64,000 nucleotides of DNA, taken from JAWWOL01 sp033851545 (GTDB lineage Bacteria; Actinomycetota; Actinomycetes; JAWWOL01). Shown piece after piece: positions 35,130 through 43,776 of this stretch. Location of the stretch: assembly GCA_033851545.1 (NCBI GenBank), contig JAWWOO010000004.1, positions 62,001 through 126,000 on the forward strand. The letters are read 5' to 3'. Position 1 is the stretch's first letter; each line of letters starts with the position of its first letter. The notes under the pieces are model-generated. The model made no database searches, was not told the origin of the DNA, and was given only the letters and a program-made list of their open reading frames with translations. Made by a program: the position numbers and the translations under genes.

Positions 35130-37031
35130 TCAGGTATGACCCACCGGCGCACCGACCTGAGCGGCGGCCCCCACCGCCAGGTCGTGCGGCGGATAGTCGC
35201 TCACGTCGATGACCCGCAGGTCGAACATCGTAGGCGCGCTGTTGTCCTGGCCCCGGGGCACCTGCACGGCCTCGCCCGACGCCTTGTAGACCAGGATCGG
35301 GCCGGCGTCGGTCCCGTCATGGTCACGCCAGTTGGTCACGTACCTCAACCACTCGTCGCCGATGAGCACCGACCTCAACAGGTCGGGCTGACCCGGACTC
35401 AGGGCTTTCTCGAGGGCCTCCCTGGCCACCTTGCCCGGCTGGGCCGGCATCAGCAGGATCGCGTCCCAGGCGCGGAGGAAGTCGGTCGCAGTACGGATCC
35501 CCAGCAACCGCAGGGCTGCCGCGTTGGTCGGGACGTGCTGGTGCAGGATGGCCTGGTCGACCCAGTCCACGAGTCTGGCCACGGGGATCCGCGAGCTGAG
35601 CATGAGGTCGACCAGGTCGTGGCGGGCGAGCGCCTGGACGCAGGTGATGCCCTCCTCCTCGAGGCGCGTCCGCTCGTAGACGTCGATCTCGTCGAGCACC
35701 GTGAGCGGTGACTGGCCGGCCAGCTCGTCGTCGGCGGCCTGGCTCTGCGCGGTCGCCTTGGGCCTGGTCCTCAACACCGCCGGCGCCTTTTCGCCGGCCC
35801 AGTCGAAGATGCTGATGTCGCGGATCCGGCGCAGGACCGTGTTGGGCGTCACGCCGGAAAGGAACGCCAGAGCGAGCGTCGTCGTGTTGGTGCCCAGCAA
35901 CGCCTGCAGCGCCCAGGCGAGGATGACCGCCATCAGGATCCGTACGGTCAGGATGTTGTAGGTCTTGGGCTTGAGATCACCGCGCACGTAGCCGCGCAGG
36001 GCGACCTGGATGCAGAGGAAATAGGCACCGAGGAAAGCCAGCATCATCGGGCTGGCGGGTGGTTCGAAGAAGTCCTGGAACGTCGCATTGTCGGGCAGGC
36101 TGCGACCCGAGTTGACCAGCACCACGATCCAGCCGATGGCGATCAGCACCGTGGTGATCAGCACCGGCGAGTGGTTGCGGAGCCGGCGGCGCGGCGCGAG
36201 CACGCCCGTGCCGAGCGCCGCCCCGAAGAACTCCTCGACCCGGCGCCCGTACTTCGCGTCGACGTCCGACACCGTGTTCAGCGACGGGTCCAGGCGGAAG
36301 ATCGCGTGCATCCAGCGATCCACCATCGTCGTCAGCTTCTCGCGGTCGAACTGGAAGAACATCAGCGCCGGCAGCACCGACATCAGGATGAGCAGCACCA
36401 GCTGGAGGCAACGCGCGACCACGATGTACTGCTTGTCGCTGCCGCTCGGCAGCTCGATCCGGTTCCAGCTGCTCAGCTTGACGACCTCCGAGAGATCGGT
36501 GCCGTAGTAGACGGCCAATGCCGGCGTGCCGATCGCGATCACGATGAGCAGGACGGCGACCATGCCCTGGGTCACGCTGATGGCCAGGTCGCGCAGCAGG
36601 TCCCACGCGTCGCTGCGGATCGGCGACGGGTCGAGCTCGGTGCGAGGGACGCCGCTGTCCACCGGAGTGTCGAAGACGGTCGCGGCGCCGACGGCCAGCG
36701 CGAGGCAGAGCACGCACCAGATCGCGCCGGTCCAGACCGACCAGCGCCCGGCACCGAAGAGGGCGCCGACGATGCCGGCGGCGAGGCCGGCAAACCCGAC
36801 GCCGGCCGACCAGGCCATGGTGAGCAGCCGCCTGGCCCGTACCGGCTCCACCTCCCAGTCGAGAACCCGGTCGTGCTTGGCGAAGTTGGCCGCGTCGCCG
36901 AACAGCTTGGCCGGATGCCCACCCACCGACTGGCGCTGCAGCGGTGCCAGCCGGAGCACGTGGTCCTTGCCCAGCAACACCAGCTCGTACGGTGTCTGGT
37001 TGCGGATCCGGTAATTCTTCGTGGTGCCCAT
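35130..37031 (-). CDS. Large membrane protein of unknown function
   Basis: This protein of about 633 residues has a soluble N-terminus (about 1-65, with IRNQTPYELVLLGKDHVLRL). About eight or nine membrane helices lie between about 70 and 400. A cytoplasmic C-terminal region of about 230 residues follows. The C-terminal part contains YERTRLEEEGITCVQALARH and a later repeat-like NAAALRLLGIRTATDFLRAW. Both resemble helix-hairpin-helix type 'LxxxGI-x-(T/A)' units, as in DUF4332-like domains. I do not recognise a named family. ATG 37031 (MGTTKNYRIRN) is chosen for the GGGGAG just upstream. It meets the LacI gene head-on with a 1-base gap. Confidence 0.82.
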   Translation of the reverse strand: MGTTKNYRIRNQTPYELVLLGKDHVLRLAPLQRQSVGGHPAKLFGDAANFAKHDRVLDWEVEPVRARRLLTMAWSAGVGFAGLAAGIVGALFGAGRWSVWTGAIWCVLCLALAVGAATVFDTPVDSGVPRTELDPSPIRSDAWDLLRDLAISVTQGMVAVLLIVIAIGTPALAVYYGTDLSEVVKLSSWNRIELPSGSDKQYIVVARCLQLVLLILMSVLPALMFFQFDREKLTTMVDRWMHAIFRLDPSLNTVSDVDAKYGRRVEEFFGAALGTGVLAPRRRLRNHSPVLITTVLIAIGWIVVLVNSGRSLPDNATFQDFFEPPASPMMLAFLGAYFLCIQVALRGYVRGDLKPKTYNILTVRILMAVILAWALQALLGTNTTTLALAFLSGVTPNTVLRRIRDISIFDWAGEKAPAVLRTRPKATAQSQAADDELAGQSPLTVLDEIDVYERTRLEEEGITCVQALARHDLVDLMLSSRIPVARLVDWVDQAILHQHVPTNAAALRLLGIRTATDFLRAWDAILLMPAQPGKVAREALEKALSPGQPDLLRSVLIGDEWLRYVTNWRDHDGTDAGPILVYKASGEAVQVPRGQDNSAPTMFDLRVIDVSDYPPHDLAVGAAAQVGAPVGHT

Positions 37032-37129
37032 CGACGTCTCCCCGCCGCGCATCGAAACAGGCAGCACTACGTTTCACCACCTAGATCGGCAGCACAAGAC
37101 ACAAATGCGTCACACGCGTCCCGTGCGTT

Positions 37130-37498
37130 TCAAACCGCGGCGGGAATGTCCTCCAGCCGGTAGTAGACCGGCAAGCCACGCTCTCGGGCGATCGCGACAT
37201 CCTGGTCGGCCCCGAGGGAGTCGCCGGGCAACCGGAGTACGGCGTCGCAGTGCTGCAGCAGCCGCTCGGCGGTCGGATACATGATCTCGGCGGCAACCGG
37301 GTCCGCCACGGACGTCCCGCCGGCACCGCGCAGGGCGGGCAGCGCGACCCACTCCCCGATCATCGGCAGGTGTCCGGCCTGGAAGATCGGCCACGCCGCC
37401 TCCTCCAGCCGGGCCAGGTTGCGGGCGAGCAGGTCCGGGTCGTCACCGGTGCCGGAGCGGTAGGGACCGGCGATCAGGATCAGCAGTGGTTTCGTCAT
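37130..37498 (-). CDS. DUF4406-like / nucleoside 2-deoxyribosyltransferase-fold protein
   Basis: The 122-residue protein starts PLLILIAGPYRSGTGDDPDL and continues NLARLEEAAWPIFQAGHLP, ending DQDVAIARERGLPVYYRLED. This is the pattern of DUF4406 and of nucleoside 2-deoxyribosyltransferase relatives: AGPY at the first strand, then a long helix, and CDAVLRLPGDSLGADQDV as the nucleotide-side loop. The role is unknown. It is divergent from a DeoR-type regulator with only 47 bases between the starts, so the regulator probably controls it. Confidence 0.8.
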   Translation of the reverse strand: MTKPLLILIAGPYRSGTGDDPDLLARNLARLEEAAWPIFQAGHLPMIGEWVALPALRGAGGTSVADPVAAEIMYPTAERLLQHCDAVLRLPGDSLGADQDVAIARERGLPVYYRLEDIPAAV

Positions 37499-37545
37499 AC
37501 CGGCACCGTACGTGCAATAATCGGCAACAACAAGGGAGAACGTGC

Positions 37546-38301
37546 ATGCTAGTGGCCCAGCGCCGCGACCTCTTGCTCGACCGGCTCCGCCTCGACGGCC
37601 GGGTCATCGCCAAGGACCTGGCGGCCGAGTTCGGCGTGTCCGAGGACAGCGTCCGCCGCGACCTGCGCGACCTCGCAGCCGCCGGCCTGTGTCAGCGGGT
37701 CTACGGCGGCGCACTGCCGGCCTCCCCCGCGATCGGCGACTACACAGCCCGCCGGGACATCGCGGTAGCCAGCAAGCGCAAGGTGGCCGCCCGGGCGGCA
37801 GCGCTGATCCAGCCCGGCAGTACGGTGATCATCGACGGCGGGACGACGGCCCTCGCCCTCGTCCACGCGCTGCCGGCCGATCTGAAAGCCTTGGTAGTCA
37901 CGCACAGTCCCACGGTTGCGGCCGCGCTGGCGACCCATGCGACGGTCGAGATCTATCTGATCGGCGGCCGGGTCTTCAAGCACTCGGTCGTGGCCTGCGG
38001 GGCCGCCGCCGTCGAGGCCGCGGAGGGTGTCACGGCCGACCTGTTCTTCCTCGGCGTGACCGGCGTGCACCCGCGGACCGGGCTGACCACCGGTGACGCC
38101 GACGAGGCTGCGATGAAGCGGGCGCTGTCCCGGCGGGCGGCCGACACCTACGTGCTGGCCAGCACCGAGAAGATCGGGGCCGCCTCGCCGTTCTCGGTGC
38201 TGCCGTTGACCGCTGTCGCGGGCGTCATCACTGACGCGCCCACCTCGAGCTCAATCGTGCAAGAACTTGTAGCCGGTGGAACTCAGGTTGTTCCCGCCTG
38301 A
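37546..38301 (+). CDS. DeoR-family regulator
   Basis: This 251-residue protein has the DeoR helix-turn-helix (RRDLLLDRLRLDGRVIAKDL, AAEFGVSEDSVRRDLRDLAA) and the DeoRC sugar-phosphate sensor domain. In the latter DGGTTALALVHALP and GGRVFKHSVVACG form the phosphosugar site and DLFFLGVTGVHPRTGLTTGD is highly typical. ATG 37546 has AAGGGAG before it. Such proteins usually repress genes for sugar or nucleoside breakdown. The nearest candidate target is the divergent DUF4406-like gene. Confidence 0.92.
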   Translation: MLVAQRRDLLLDRLRLDGRVIAKDLAAEFGVSEDSVRRDLRDLAAAGLCQRVYGGALPASPAIGDYTARRDIAVASKRKVAARAAALIQPGSTVIIDGGTTALALVHALPADLKALVVTHSPTVAAALATHATVEIYLIGGRVFKHSVVACGAAAVEAAEGVTADLFFLGVTGVHPRTGLTTGDADEAAMKRALSRRAADTYVLASTEKIGAASPFSVLPLTAVAGVITDAPTSSSIVQELVAGGTQVVPA

Positions 38302-38329
38302 GCCGAGAGGCCGGCTGTTCCGACGGCCC

Positions 38330-38363
38330 AGGGCTACCTCATCCAGGAGGAGGAGGTAGCCCT
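38330..38363. terminator. Hairpin between deoR and the small secreted-protein gene
   Basis: AGGGCTACCTC (38330-38340) pairs perfectly with GAGGTAGCCCT (38353-38363) over 11 bp. It lies between two convergent genes and can end both transcripts. Confidence 0.75.
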
Positions 38364-38384
38364 TGCGCCTAACCGGCGTCTGTG

Positions 38385-38738
38385 TCACCGAGCCTGCGCC
38401 GGCACCTGGCTGCGGTAGACGCTGCCGCCGGGTGCGTACGACGCCGGCACCTGGTCGGTCCAGTCCGAGCCGGGCACCTGCTCGCGGTAGACACTTCCGC
38501 CAGGGCCGTACGCGGAGGGCGCCTCGGTGGACGAGCTCGCCACAGCGGCGGTGGCCGAGCGGCGTTCGTCTGCCGCCGCCGGGTGAGCAGAGGCGGTCGT
38601 CCACACGGCACTGAGGATCACGACGCCCAGCAGCGCTCCTCGGGTGAGGGTGGCCCGGCTGTGCTGCCGGGAGTCGATGCAGTCGTACGGAGCCTCGCTG
38701 CTGAAGCCTGTTCCCGTCGTCTCGCCGTCGATGTTCAT
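38385..38738 (-). CDS. Small exported protein with GGSVYR repeats
   Basis: This 117-residue protein has a 30-residue cytoplasmic head. One hydrophobic segment (about 34-50, ending ASAHPAAA) acts as a signal or anchor. A short Ser/Ala-rich stretch and two near-identical C-terminal units follow, YGPGGSVYREQVP (77-89) and YAPGGSVYRSQVP (101-113). No family is known to me. ATG 38738 is supported by GGAGAGA. It is divergent from the large LAL regulator with 150 bases between the starts, so it may be a target of that regulator. The repeats could bind wall polymer or a partner protein. Confidence 0.7.
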   Translation of the reverse strand: MNIDGETTGTGFSSEAPYDCIDSRQHSRATLTRGALLGVVILSAVWTTASAHPAAADERRSATAAVASSSTEAPSAYGPGGSVYREQVPGSDWTDQVPASYAPGGSVYRSQVPAQAR

Positions 38739-38888
38739 GATCTCTCCTCGATAGTTGGGCTGGTAGGTCCGAGGGTGGGCGCGCGACGACCGCCGGTCAT
38801 GACCAGAAATCGCCCACTTGCGAAGGCGCGTGGGCATGGTGGTTTCTGGCCATGGACCCCCCGGGCGGGTGCGCCTAACGTGAGGAAC

Positions 38889-41789
38889 ATGGCGGGCTGG
38901 GCCGGGCCCCGGCTTCCGGCACGGTGGTCGGCGGCGCGACAGCCGACCTTCGTCGGTAGACGACGTGAACGCACTCTGGTGGCGGAGGCCTGGGCCGCCA
39001 CCGAGCGCGGCGCGCGACAGGCCATCTTCGTGGGCGGCGAGCCCGGCGCCGGCAAGTCCCGACTCGTCGCAGAGGCTTGCACGGCGCTGCACAACGGCGG
39101 CGCCGCCGTGCTCTCAGGCGGCTGCATCGCCGACTTCGGGCCGCCGTACCAGCCCTTCGAGCGGCCGGTGCATAGCCTCCTCGACGCCATCCTGGACGGC
39201 ACTCTGTCGACCTCACTCGCCGACCCTGGCGCCGTCGCCGAGCGACTGCGCACCATCACGGGGCGGTTGCCACCCTCGGCCGGAGCGCCGGGGATGGACG
39301 TGCGGCTGGCGACGTACGACGCGCTGGTGCAGGTGCTCGGTGCTGCCACCCGGCAGCGGCCCGTCGTGCTCGCCCTGGAGGACCTGCACTGGGCGGGTAC
39401 GTCTGCCTTGCAGCTGCTGAGCTACGTGACCGAGCAGACCGCCGAGATGCCGTTGCTGCTGCTGGTGACGCACCGGACGACGGCGCCGGACCGGTCCGAG
39501 GAGCTGCAGGCCTCCTTGGCCCCGCTCTCCCGGCTCGAGGGCGTCCGGCGGCTGGCGCTCGGACCCCTGGACACCGCCGAGGTCGCGGAGTTCCTGGTGA
39601 GGGAGGGCGGAGTCCCCCAACGGCAGGTCGAGGCCGTCGCGGTGGCGCTGCGCGAGCAGACCGGCGGCAACCCCTTCCTGCTCCGGGAGGTCTGCGCCGA
39701 CCTGCTGGGCTCCGGAGGGGTCTCCCTCGCGACCATCCGGCGCGAAGCGGCACCGGAGATCGCCAGGGACGCGGTGCTCCAGCGGCTGCGCGGACTGGCG
39801 GCACCATCGCAGCAGGTGCTTCAGCTGGCCGCGGTTCTCGGCGAGGAGGTCACTGCCGACGCGGTGGTCGCGGTGTTCGGCAGCGATGCGGCCCTGCCGG
39901 CCCTCGATGAGATCACTGCGACCGGTCTGCTCGAGCGGGTGCCCGGGTGGGAGGGGACGTACCGCTTCGTGCACGCCCTGACCCGGCAGGCTGTCATCGG
40001 GAGCCTGCCTTCGTCAGCCTTGGCTCGGCATCACGAGCGCATCGCCCTGGCTCTGGAGGACTCGGGAGCCTCGGTGGAACAGCTGGCGCACCACTACTCG
40101 GCAGCCGCGGTGCTCGGCCACAACGAAAAGGCCGTGCGCTACCTGATCGAGGCCGCCCGGCTGGCCGAGGGCGGCCTTGCCCATGCCGAGGCGACGCGAC
40201 TGTACGGGCGCGCGGCCGCGTTATGCACCGATGCCTACGAGCGCGACGCGCTCATGCTGCTCTCCGCGCGGTGCGCCCTGCTCGCCTGCGACTTCGCGCG
40301 GGCGCGTGAGCTCTACCTGACCGTAGCCACTCAGGGCGACCCGAGGCACCGGCTGCGCGCCGCGGTCGAGTACGAGGTGACGGCCTGGCACACCGGACGA
40401 CCTGGGCAGCGGGCACTCGACGTACTGACCACGGCGATGCGGGACGGGCCCCAAGCACCCGACAACCCGGACCAGATCCGCGCGATGGCGGGCCTCGGTC
40501 GGGCAATCTCGCACACCGGGGACCACGAGCGTGGCGAGAGCATGGTGGCGAATGCGCTGGAGCTGGCTCGGCGGTCGGGAAGCGACGACCTGCTCTGCGA
40601 CACGCTGGGGGCCGCTCTTCACGTGGGGACCAGTCCGTCGCTCCGGCACACCAGGCTGCACCGAGCCAGTGAGCTGTCAGTGCTGGCCGCAAGGACCGGC
40701 AAGTGGGAGTACCTGGGGCCTATCGCGTACCACCGTTCGGTGATCGCCTATCAGGAAGGGGATCTGGAAGGACTCGCGAGCGCACGGCGCAGTCTCGAGG
40801 AGGTCGCCGCTGCTGCCGGACACCACTACTGGGCTTATCTTGCGGGCTGCGTGGACTTCGGCACCCGCCTCATCGCCGCCGACTTCACCGCTGCCGAGAG
40901 CTCCTGCGCGGTGTTGCTCCGGATGGGCCGTACCTTCGGTGACGACAACACAGAAGGCCCGTACGGTGTGCAGTCGTTCATGCTGCGACGGGAGACCGGC
41001 GCAGTCGAGCGGGTCCGGCACCTCATCACCGGGCACGAGCTCGCCGCCGATCACTGGCCGCCTGCGCTGCTGGCGCTGTACACCGAGCTAGGCATGGCGG
41101 CGGCTGCCAGGCGAGTGCTGGAGCAGTCGCTGGGGGACGACCTCGAGGCCGAGCGGCGCAGCGCCCGCTGGCCGGCGACGCTTGGCTACTTCGCCGAAGC
41201 GGCACTGCTTCTCGAGGACGCCGAGATCGCGGCCAGGCTTCGGCCGTTCTTCGACGAGTTCGCCGGTCTCAACCTGATCATGGGGCCGTTCGTCGCCGTG
41301 TTCGGCGCGGCGGACCGCTTCATCGCAGCGCTCGACTCGCTGATGGGCCGGGGTTCACCCGAGGACGCCTTCGGCGCGGCGCTGGAGCTCGACAAGCGGA
41401 CCCATGCTCCGCTGCACCAGGCGCAGACGCTGGCGGCGTGGGCCGTCCACGCCCGCCGGGTCGGCGACGCCGACCTGGCACGGACGATGGAGCGAGATGC
41501 CCGGCAACTCGCGACCGCGAGCGGCATGGTACGGGTCCTGGCAACGCTGGACCGTCAGGGACGGCACCGTGGCGCCCGGCCGGAACAGCTCGACGGACTG
41601 ACGGAACGGGAGACCGAGGTGCTGCGCCTTCTCGGCGAGGGCCTGAGCAATCGCGACCTCGCCCAGCGGCTGACGATCAGTGAGAACACGGCTGCCAACC
41701 ACGTACGCAGCATCATGATGAAGACCGGCTGCTCGAACCGGACGCAGGCGGCGATGTACGCGTCGAGCAAGGGGCTGCTAGCCGACTAA
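38889..41789 (+). CDS. LAL-type LuxR regulator with AAA ATPase domain
   Basis: This regulator of about 966 residues has an N-terminal ATPase (Walker A GGEPGAGKS near 50; Walker B VVLALEDLHWA near 165). A long alpha-helical, TPR-like middle follows, then a C-terminal LuxR helix-turn-helix (LTERETEVLRLLGEGLSNRD, LAQRLTISENTAANHVRSIM). Such proteins (MalT-like) switch on genes after binding a small effector and ATP. ATG 38889 has TGAGGAA before it. The frame is open further upstream to 38382, but that part lies over the divergent small gene and is not used. The target is unknown; the divergent gene at 38738 is the best guess. The stop overlaps the next, convergent gene by 4 bases. Confidence 0.92.
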   Translation: MAGWAGPRLPARWSAARQPTFVGRRRERTLVAEAWAATERGARQAIFVGGEPGAGKSRLVAEACTALHNGGAAVLSGGCIADFGPPYQPFERPVHSLLDAILDGTLSTSLADPGAVAERLRTITGRLPPSAGAPGMDVRLATYDALVQVLGAATRQRPVVLALEDLHWAGTSALQLLSYVTEQTAEMPLLLLVTHRTTAPDRSEELQASLAPLSRLEGVRRLALGPLDTAEVAEFLVREGGVPQRQVEAVAVALREQTGGNPFLLREVCADLLGSGGVSLATIRREAAPEIARDAVLQRLRGLAAPSQQVLQLAAVLGEEVTADAVVAVFGSDAALPALDEITATGLLERVPGWEGTYRFVHALTRQAVIGSLPSSALARHHERIALALEDSGASVEQLAHHYSAAAVLGHNEKAVRYLIEAARLAEGGLAHAEATRLYGRAAALCTDAYERDALMLLSARCALLACDFARARELYLTVATQGDPRHRLRAAVEYEVTAWHTGRPGQRALDVLTTAMRDGPQAPDNPDQIRAMAGLGRAISHTGDHERGESMVANALELARRSGSDDLLCDTLGAALHVGTSPSLRHTRLHRASELSVLAARTGKWEYLGPIAYHRSVIAYQEGDLEGLASARRSLEEVAAAAGHHYWAYLAGCVDFGTRLIAADFTAAESSCAVLLRMGRTFGDDNTEGPYGVQSFMLRRETGAVERVRHLITGHELAADHWPPALLALYTELGMAAAARRVLEQSLGDDLEAERRSARWPATLGYFAEAALLLEDAEIAARLRPFFDEFAGLNLIMGPFVAVFGAADRFIAALDSLMGRGSPEDAFGAALELDKRTHAPLHQAQTLAAWAVHARRVGDADLARTMERDARQLATASGMVRVLATLDRQGRHRGARPEQLDGLTERETEVLRLLGEGLSNRDLAQRLTISENTAANHVRSIMMKTGCSNRTQAAMYASSKGLLAD

Positions 41790-42061
41790 ACCTCGACGGG
41801 CTCCAGGACGCCCTGGTTCGACACCCGGCTGCCGAGCTCGATCACCGTGTCAGCAGGCAGACCGGCCCGTACGGCAGCGCGACGCAACGCGTCGGCGGAC
41901 TCCGCCTCGTACAGGCAGTAGGTCTTGTGCTTGTCGGCGGAGAGGAAGGAGTAGAGCCAATGGACTCCCTCCTCCTCGTTGATCAGATTCACCTCCTCGG
42001 CACCCTCGAGGGTCGGCAGAAATGCCTCGGCGAACCCGCGTTCAATCATGAAGATGGGCAT
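41786..42061 (-). CDS. DUF4242 (SCO4226-like) protein
   Basis: This 91-residue protein reads MPIFMIERGFAEAF, then EEGVHWLYSFLSADKHKTYC and LYEAESADALRRAAVRAGLP. These features are typical of DUF4242, a small ferredoxin-like fold whose Streptomyces member SCO4226 was reported to bind nickel. The fold resembles YCII-like proteins. The stop overlaps the LAL gene stop region by 4 bases head-on. Its function in the cell is not known. Confidence 0.85.
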   Translation of the reverse strand: MPIFMIERGFAEAFLPTLEGAEEVNLINEEEGVHWLYSFLSADKHKTYCLYEAESADALRRAAVRAGLPADTVIELGSRVSNQGVLEPVEV

Positions 42062-42110
42062 GGCCGCAGACTAGCCCTGCACCGCGCCGAGCACTATTGA
42101 CGAAGGCTGC

Positions 42111-43673
42111 CTAGGTGACGGTGACCTTGACCGGCGCGGACACCCCGGCAGCGAAGTCCTTGCTCGCGCGCATCGACAGCCGAACGAAGACCGGCCCCTT
42201 GGCGGTGAAGACCTGCCCGAACGCCCAGACCTGGCCGGCGGACCTGTCAGCGGAGAGGTTGCGCCATTGTCCGCCCTGCCGCGACTGCAGCGCCACCGCG
42301 GTGCCCGTGGGGACATTCCCAAGGCGGCACACCACCGGGTCGGAGGCGCCGCGGGCAATGGTGAGCTTCAGCGTGCAGGTGGGCGCCGCGGCCACGAGAC
42401 CACGTACGGTCGCCGTCCCCGCTCCGTTGCGCGACGAGGCAACGACAGTGGCCGTGACCACGGTGTTGCTCACCGCCTTGTACGTCGCGGTGAACGCGCC
42501 GGTCGGCCCGGTCACGGCGGTGACCGCCGTCGCGGCGCGGCCCAGCGAGTTCTGCACCAGCACGCGCACGCTGGCACCAGGGACACCGCGCCCGTCGACA
42601 CCGCTGACCCGGCCGCTGACCGTGCCGAGCCTGCCGACCACCACCTTCGGCAGCTTGTCCAGCGTGACCTTGACCTCGGTGTAGAACCAGACCGGCGTGT
42701 CGGCGCTGGACGCCGTACGGCCAGCAGTGGTCGTGAACTGGGCCTGCAGATTGTGCTGCCCTGCAAGGTGTTTGGCGTTCACGTTGATGGTCACCGAGCA
42801 GCTCTTCGACGCATCAGGACAGGACGCCGTGCCCACGCTCTTGTCATCCGCGAGGAGTCGTACGGAGGCGCCGGCATCGGTCTGTGAAGCGTCGACGGTC
42901 CCGACCACCTTGACCGAAAGGACTCCCGACGATGCCGGACCGGCGGTGAGAACCACGGCAGGCGCGGGACTGTTGGCCGCGACCGTCATGACTGGCGACA
43001 GGCCGGTCTGGCCGTTGTTGGTCGTGAGCTTGAGCTGCAGGGTGTGCAGACCGGACAGGCCCGTCGTGTCCCAGGGGAAGCTCCCGGTGCAGGCCTTGCC
43101 ACTGGGGCAGGCCGTCGACCCTGCGGCCGAGCCGTCCACCAGCAGCTGCAGGGCCTTCACGCTGTCGGGCTGCAGAGCGTCGACGGTGCCACCGCCGCCC
43201 ACCGACACCACCCCGGTCACCGTCGAGCCGGCCGCCGGCGAGCTGAGCCGCGCGGTGGGAGCGTCGCCGACCTGGACGGTCGCTGCGGGGCTCATCACGA
43301 CGACGCCATCGCCGGTGCGGAGCCGCAGCTGCAAGGCGTGCACCGCGTACAGGCTGGTCGTGTCCCAGGAGAAGGTCGCGGCGCAGCTGCGCTGGTCGTC
43401 GTCCGAGCAGGAGTGCTGCGCGACGTAGCGCCCGTCGACGTAGAACTGCAACGTCTGCGCTGTGTCCGAGTCGGCGCTATCGACCGTAGCCGAGCCGCTG
43501 ACCGAGACGAATCCGGCCACCAGCGAGCCGGTCACCGGCGAGGTCACCGAGACCGTCGGCGCCGGGGTGGTCCCCTTGTCATCGGTCGCGCTCGCCGTGG
43601 TGGATACCGGCGACAGCGTGGCAAACAGGACAGCCGTCGTGGCCAGCAAGGGCAGTCGCGCCGCAACTCGCAT
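42111..43673 (-). CDS. Secreted protein with Ig-like repeats
   Basis: This protein of about 520 residues starts with a signal peptide (about 1-30, ending TTASATDD). Three immunoglobulin-like units follow, each with TVSVTSPVTGSLVAGFVSVS-type openings, a (C)-x-CxxTFxWDTTxLxxxHxLQL(R/K)L core and paired Cys. Next comes a transthyretin/CarboxypepD_reg-like unit (GRVSGVDGRGVPGASVRVLV), and the protein ends with a last beta-rich domain. Such proteins are usually surface adhesins or scaffolds. No catalytic motif is visible. ATG 43673 has AAGGAGCC upstream; the frame is open 12 codons further but lacks a site. Confidence 0.85.
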   Translation of the reverse strand: MRVAARLPLLATTAVLFATLSPVSTTASATDDKGTTPAPTVSVTSPVTGSLVAGFVSVSGSATVDSADSDTAQTLQFYVDGRYVAQHSCSDDDQRSCAATFSWDTTSLYAVHALQLRLRTGDGVVVMSPAATVQVGDAPTARLSSPAAGSTVTGVVSVGGGGTVDALQPDSVKALQLLVDGSAAGSTACPSGKACTGSFPWDTTGLSGLHTLQLKLTTNNGQTGLSPVMTVAANSPAPAVVLTAGPASSGVLSVKVVGTVDASQTDAGASVRLLADDKSVGTASCPDASKSCSVTINVNAKHLAGQHNLQAQFTTTAGRTASSADTPVWFYTEVKVTLDKLPKVVVGRLGTVSGRVSGVDGRGVPGASVRVLVQNSLGRAATAVTAVTGPTGAFTATYKAVSNTVVTATVVASSRNGAGTATVRGLVAAAPTCTLKLTIARGASDPVVCRLGNVPTGTAVALQSRQGGQWRNLSADRSAGQVWAFGQVFTAKGPVFVRLSMRASKDFAAGVSAPVKVTVT

Positions 43674-43776
43674 TGTTGGCTCCTTGGTCGCCGGCACCTT
43701 TCGCGCCATGACGCGGTATCGACAGCGCAGCCGACGGATCGGATAGCCCTTTCAGCCGCGGCCGTTCGTCCGTCTG

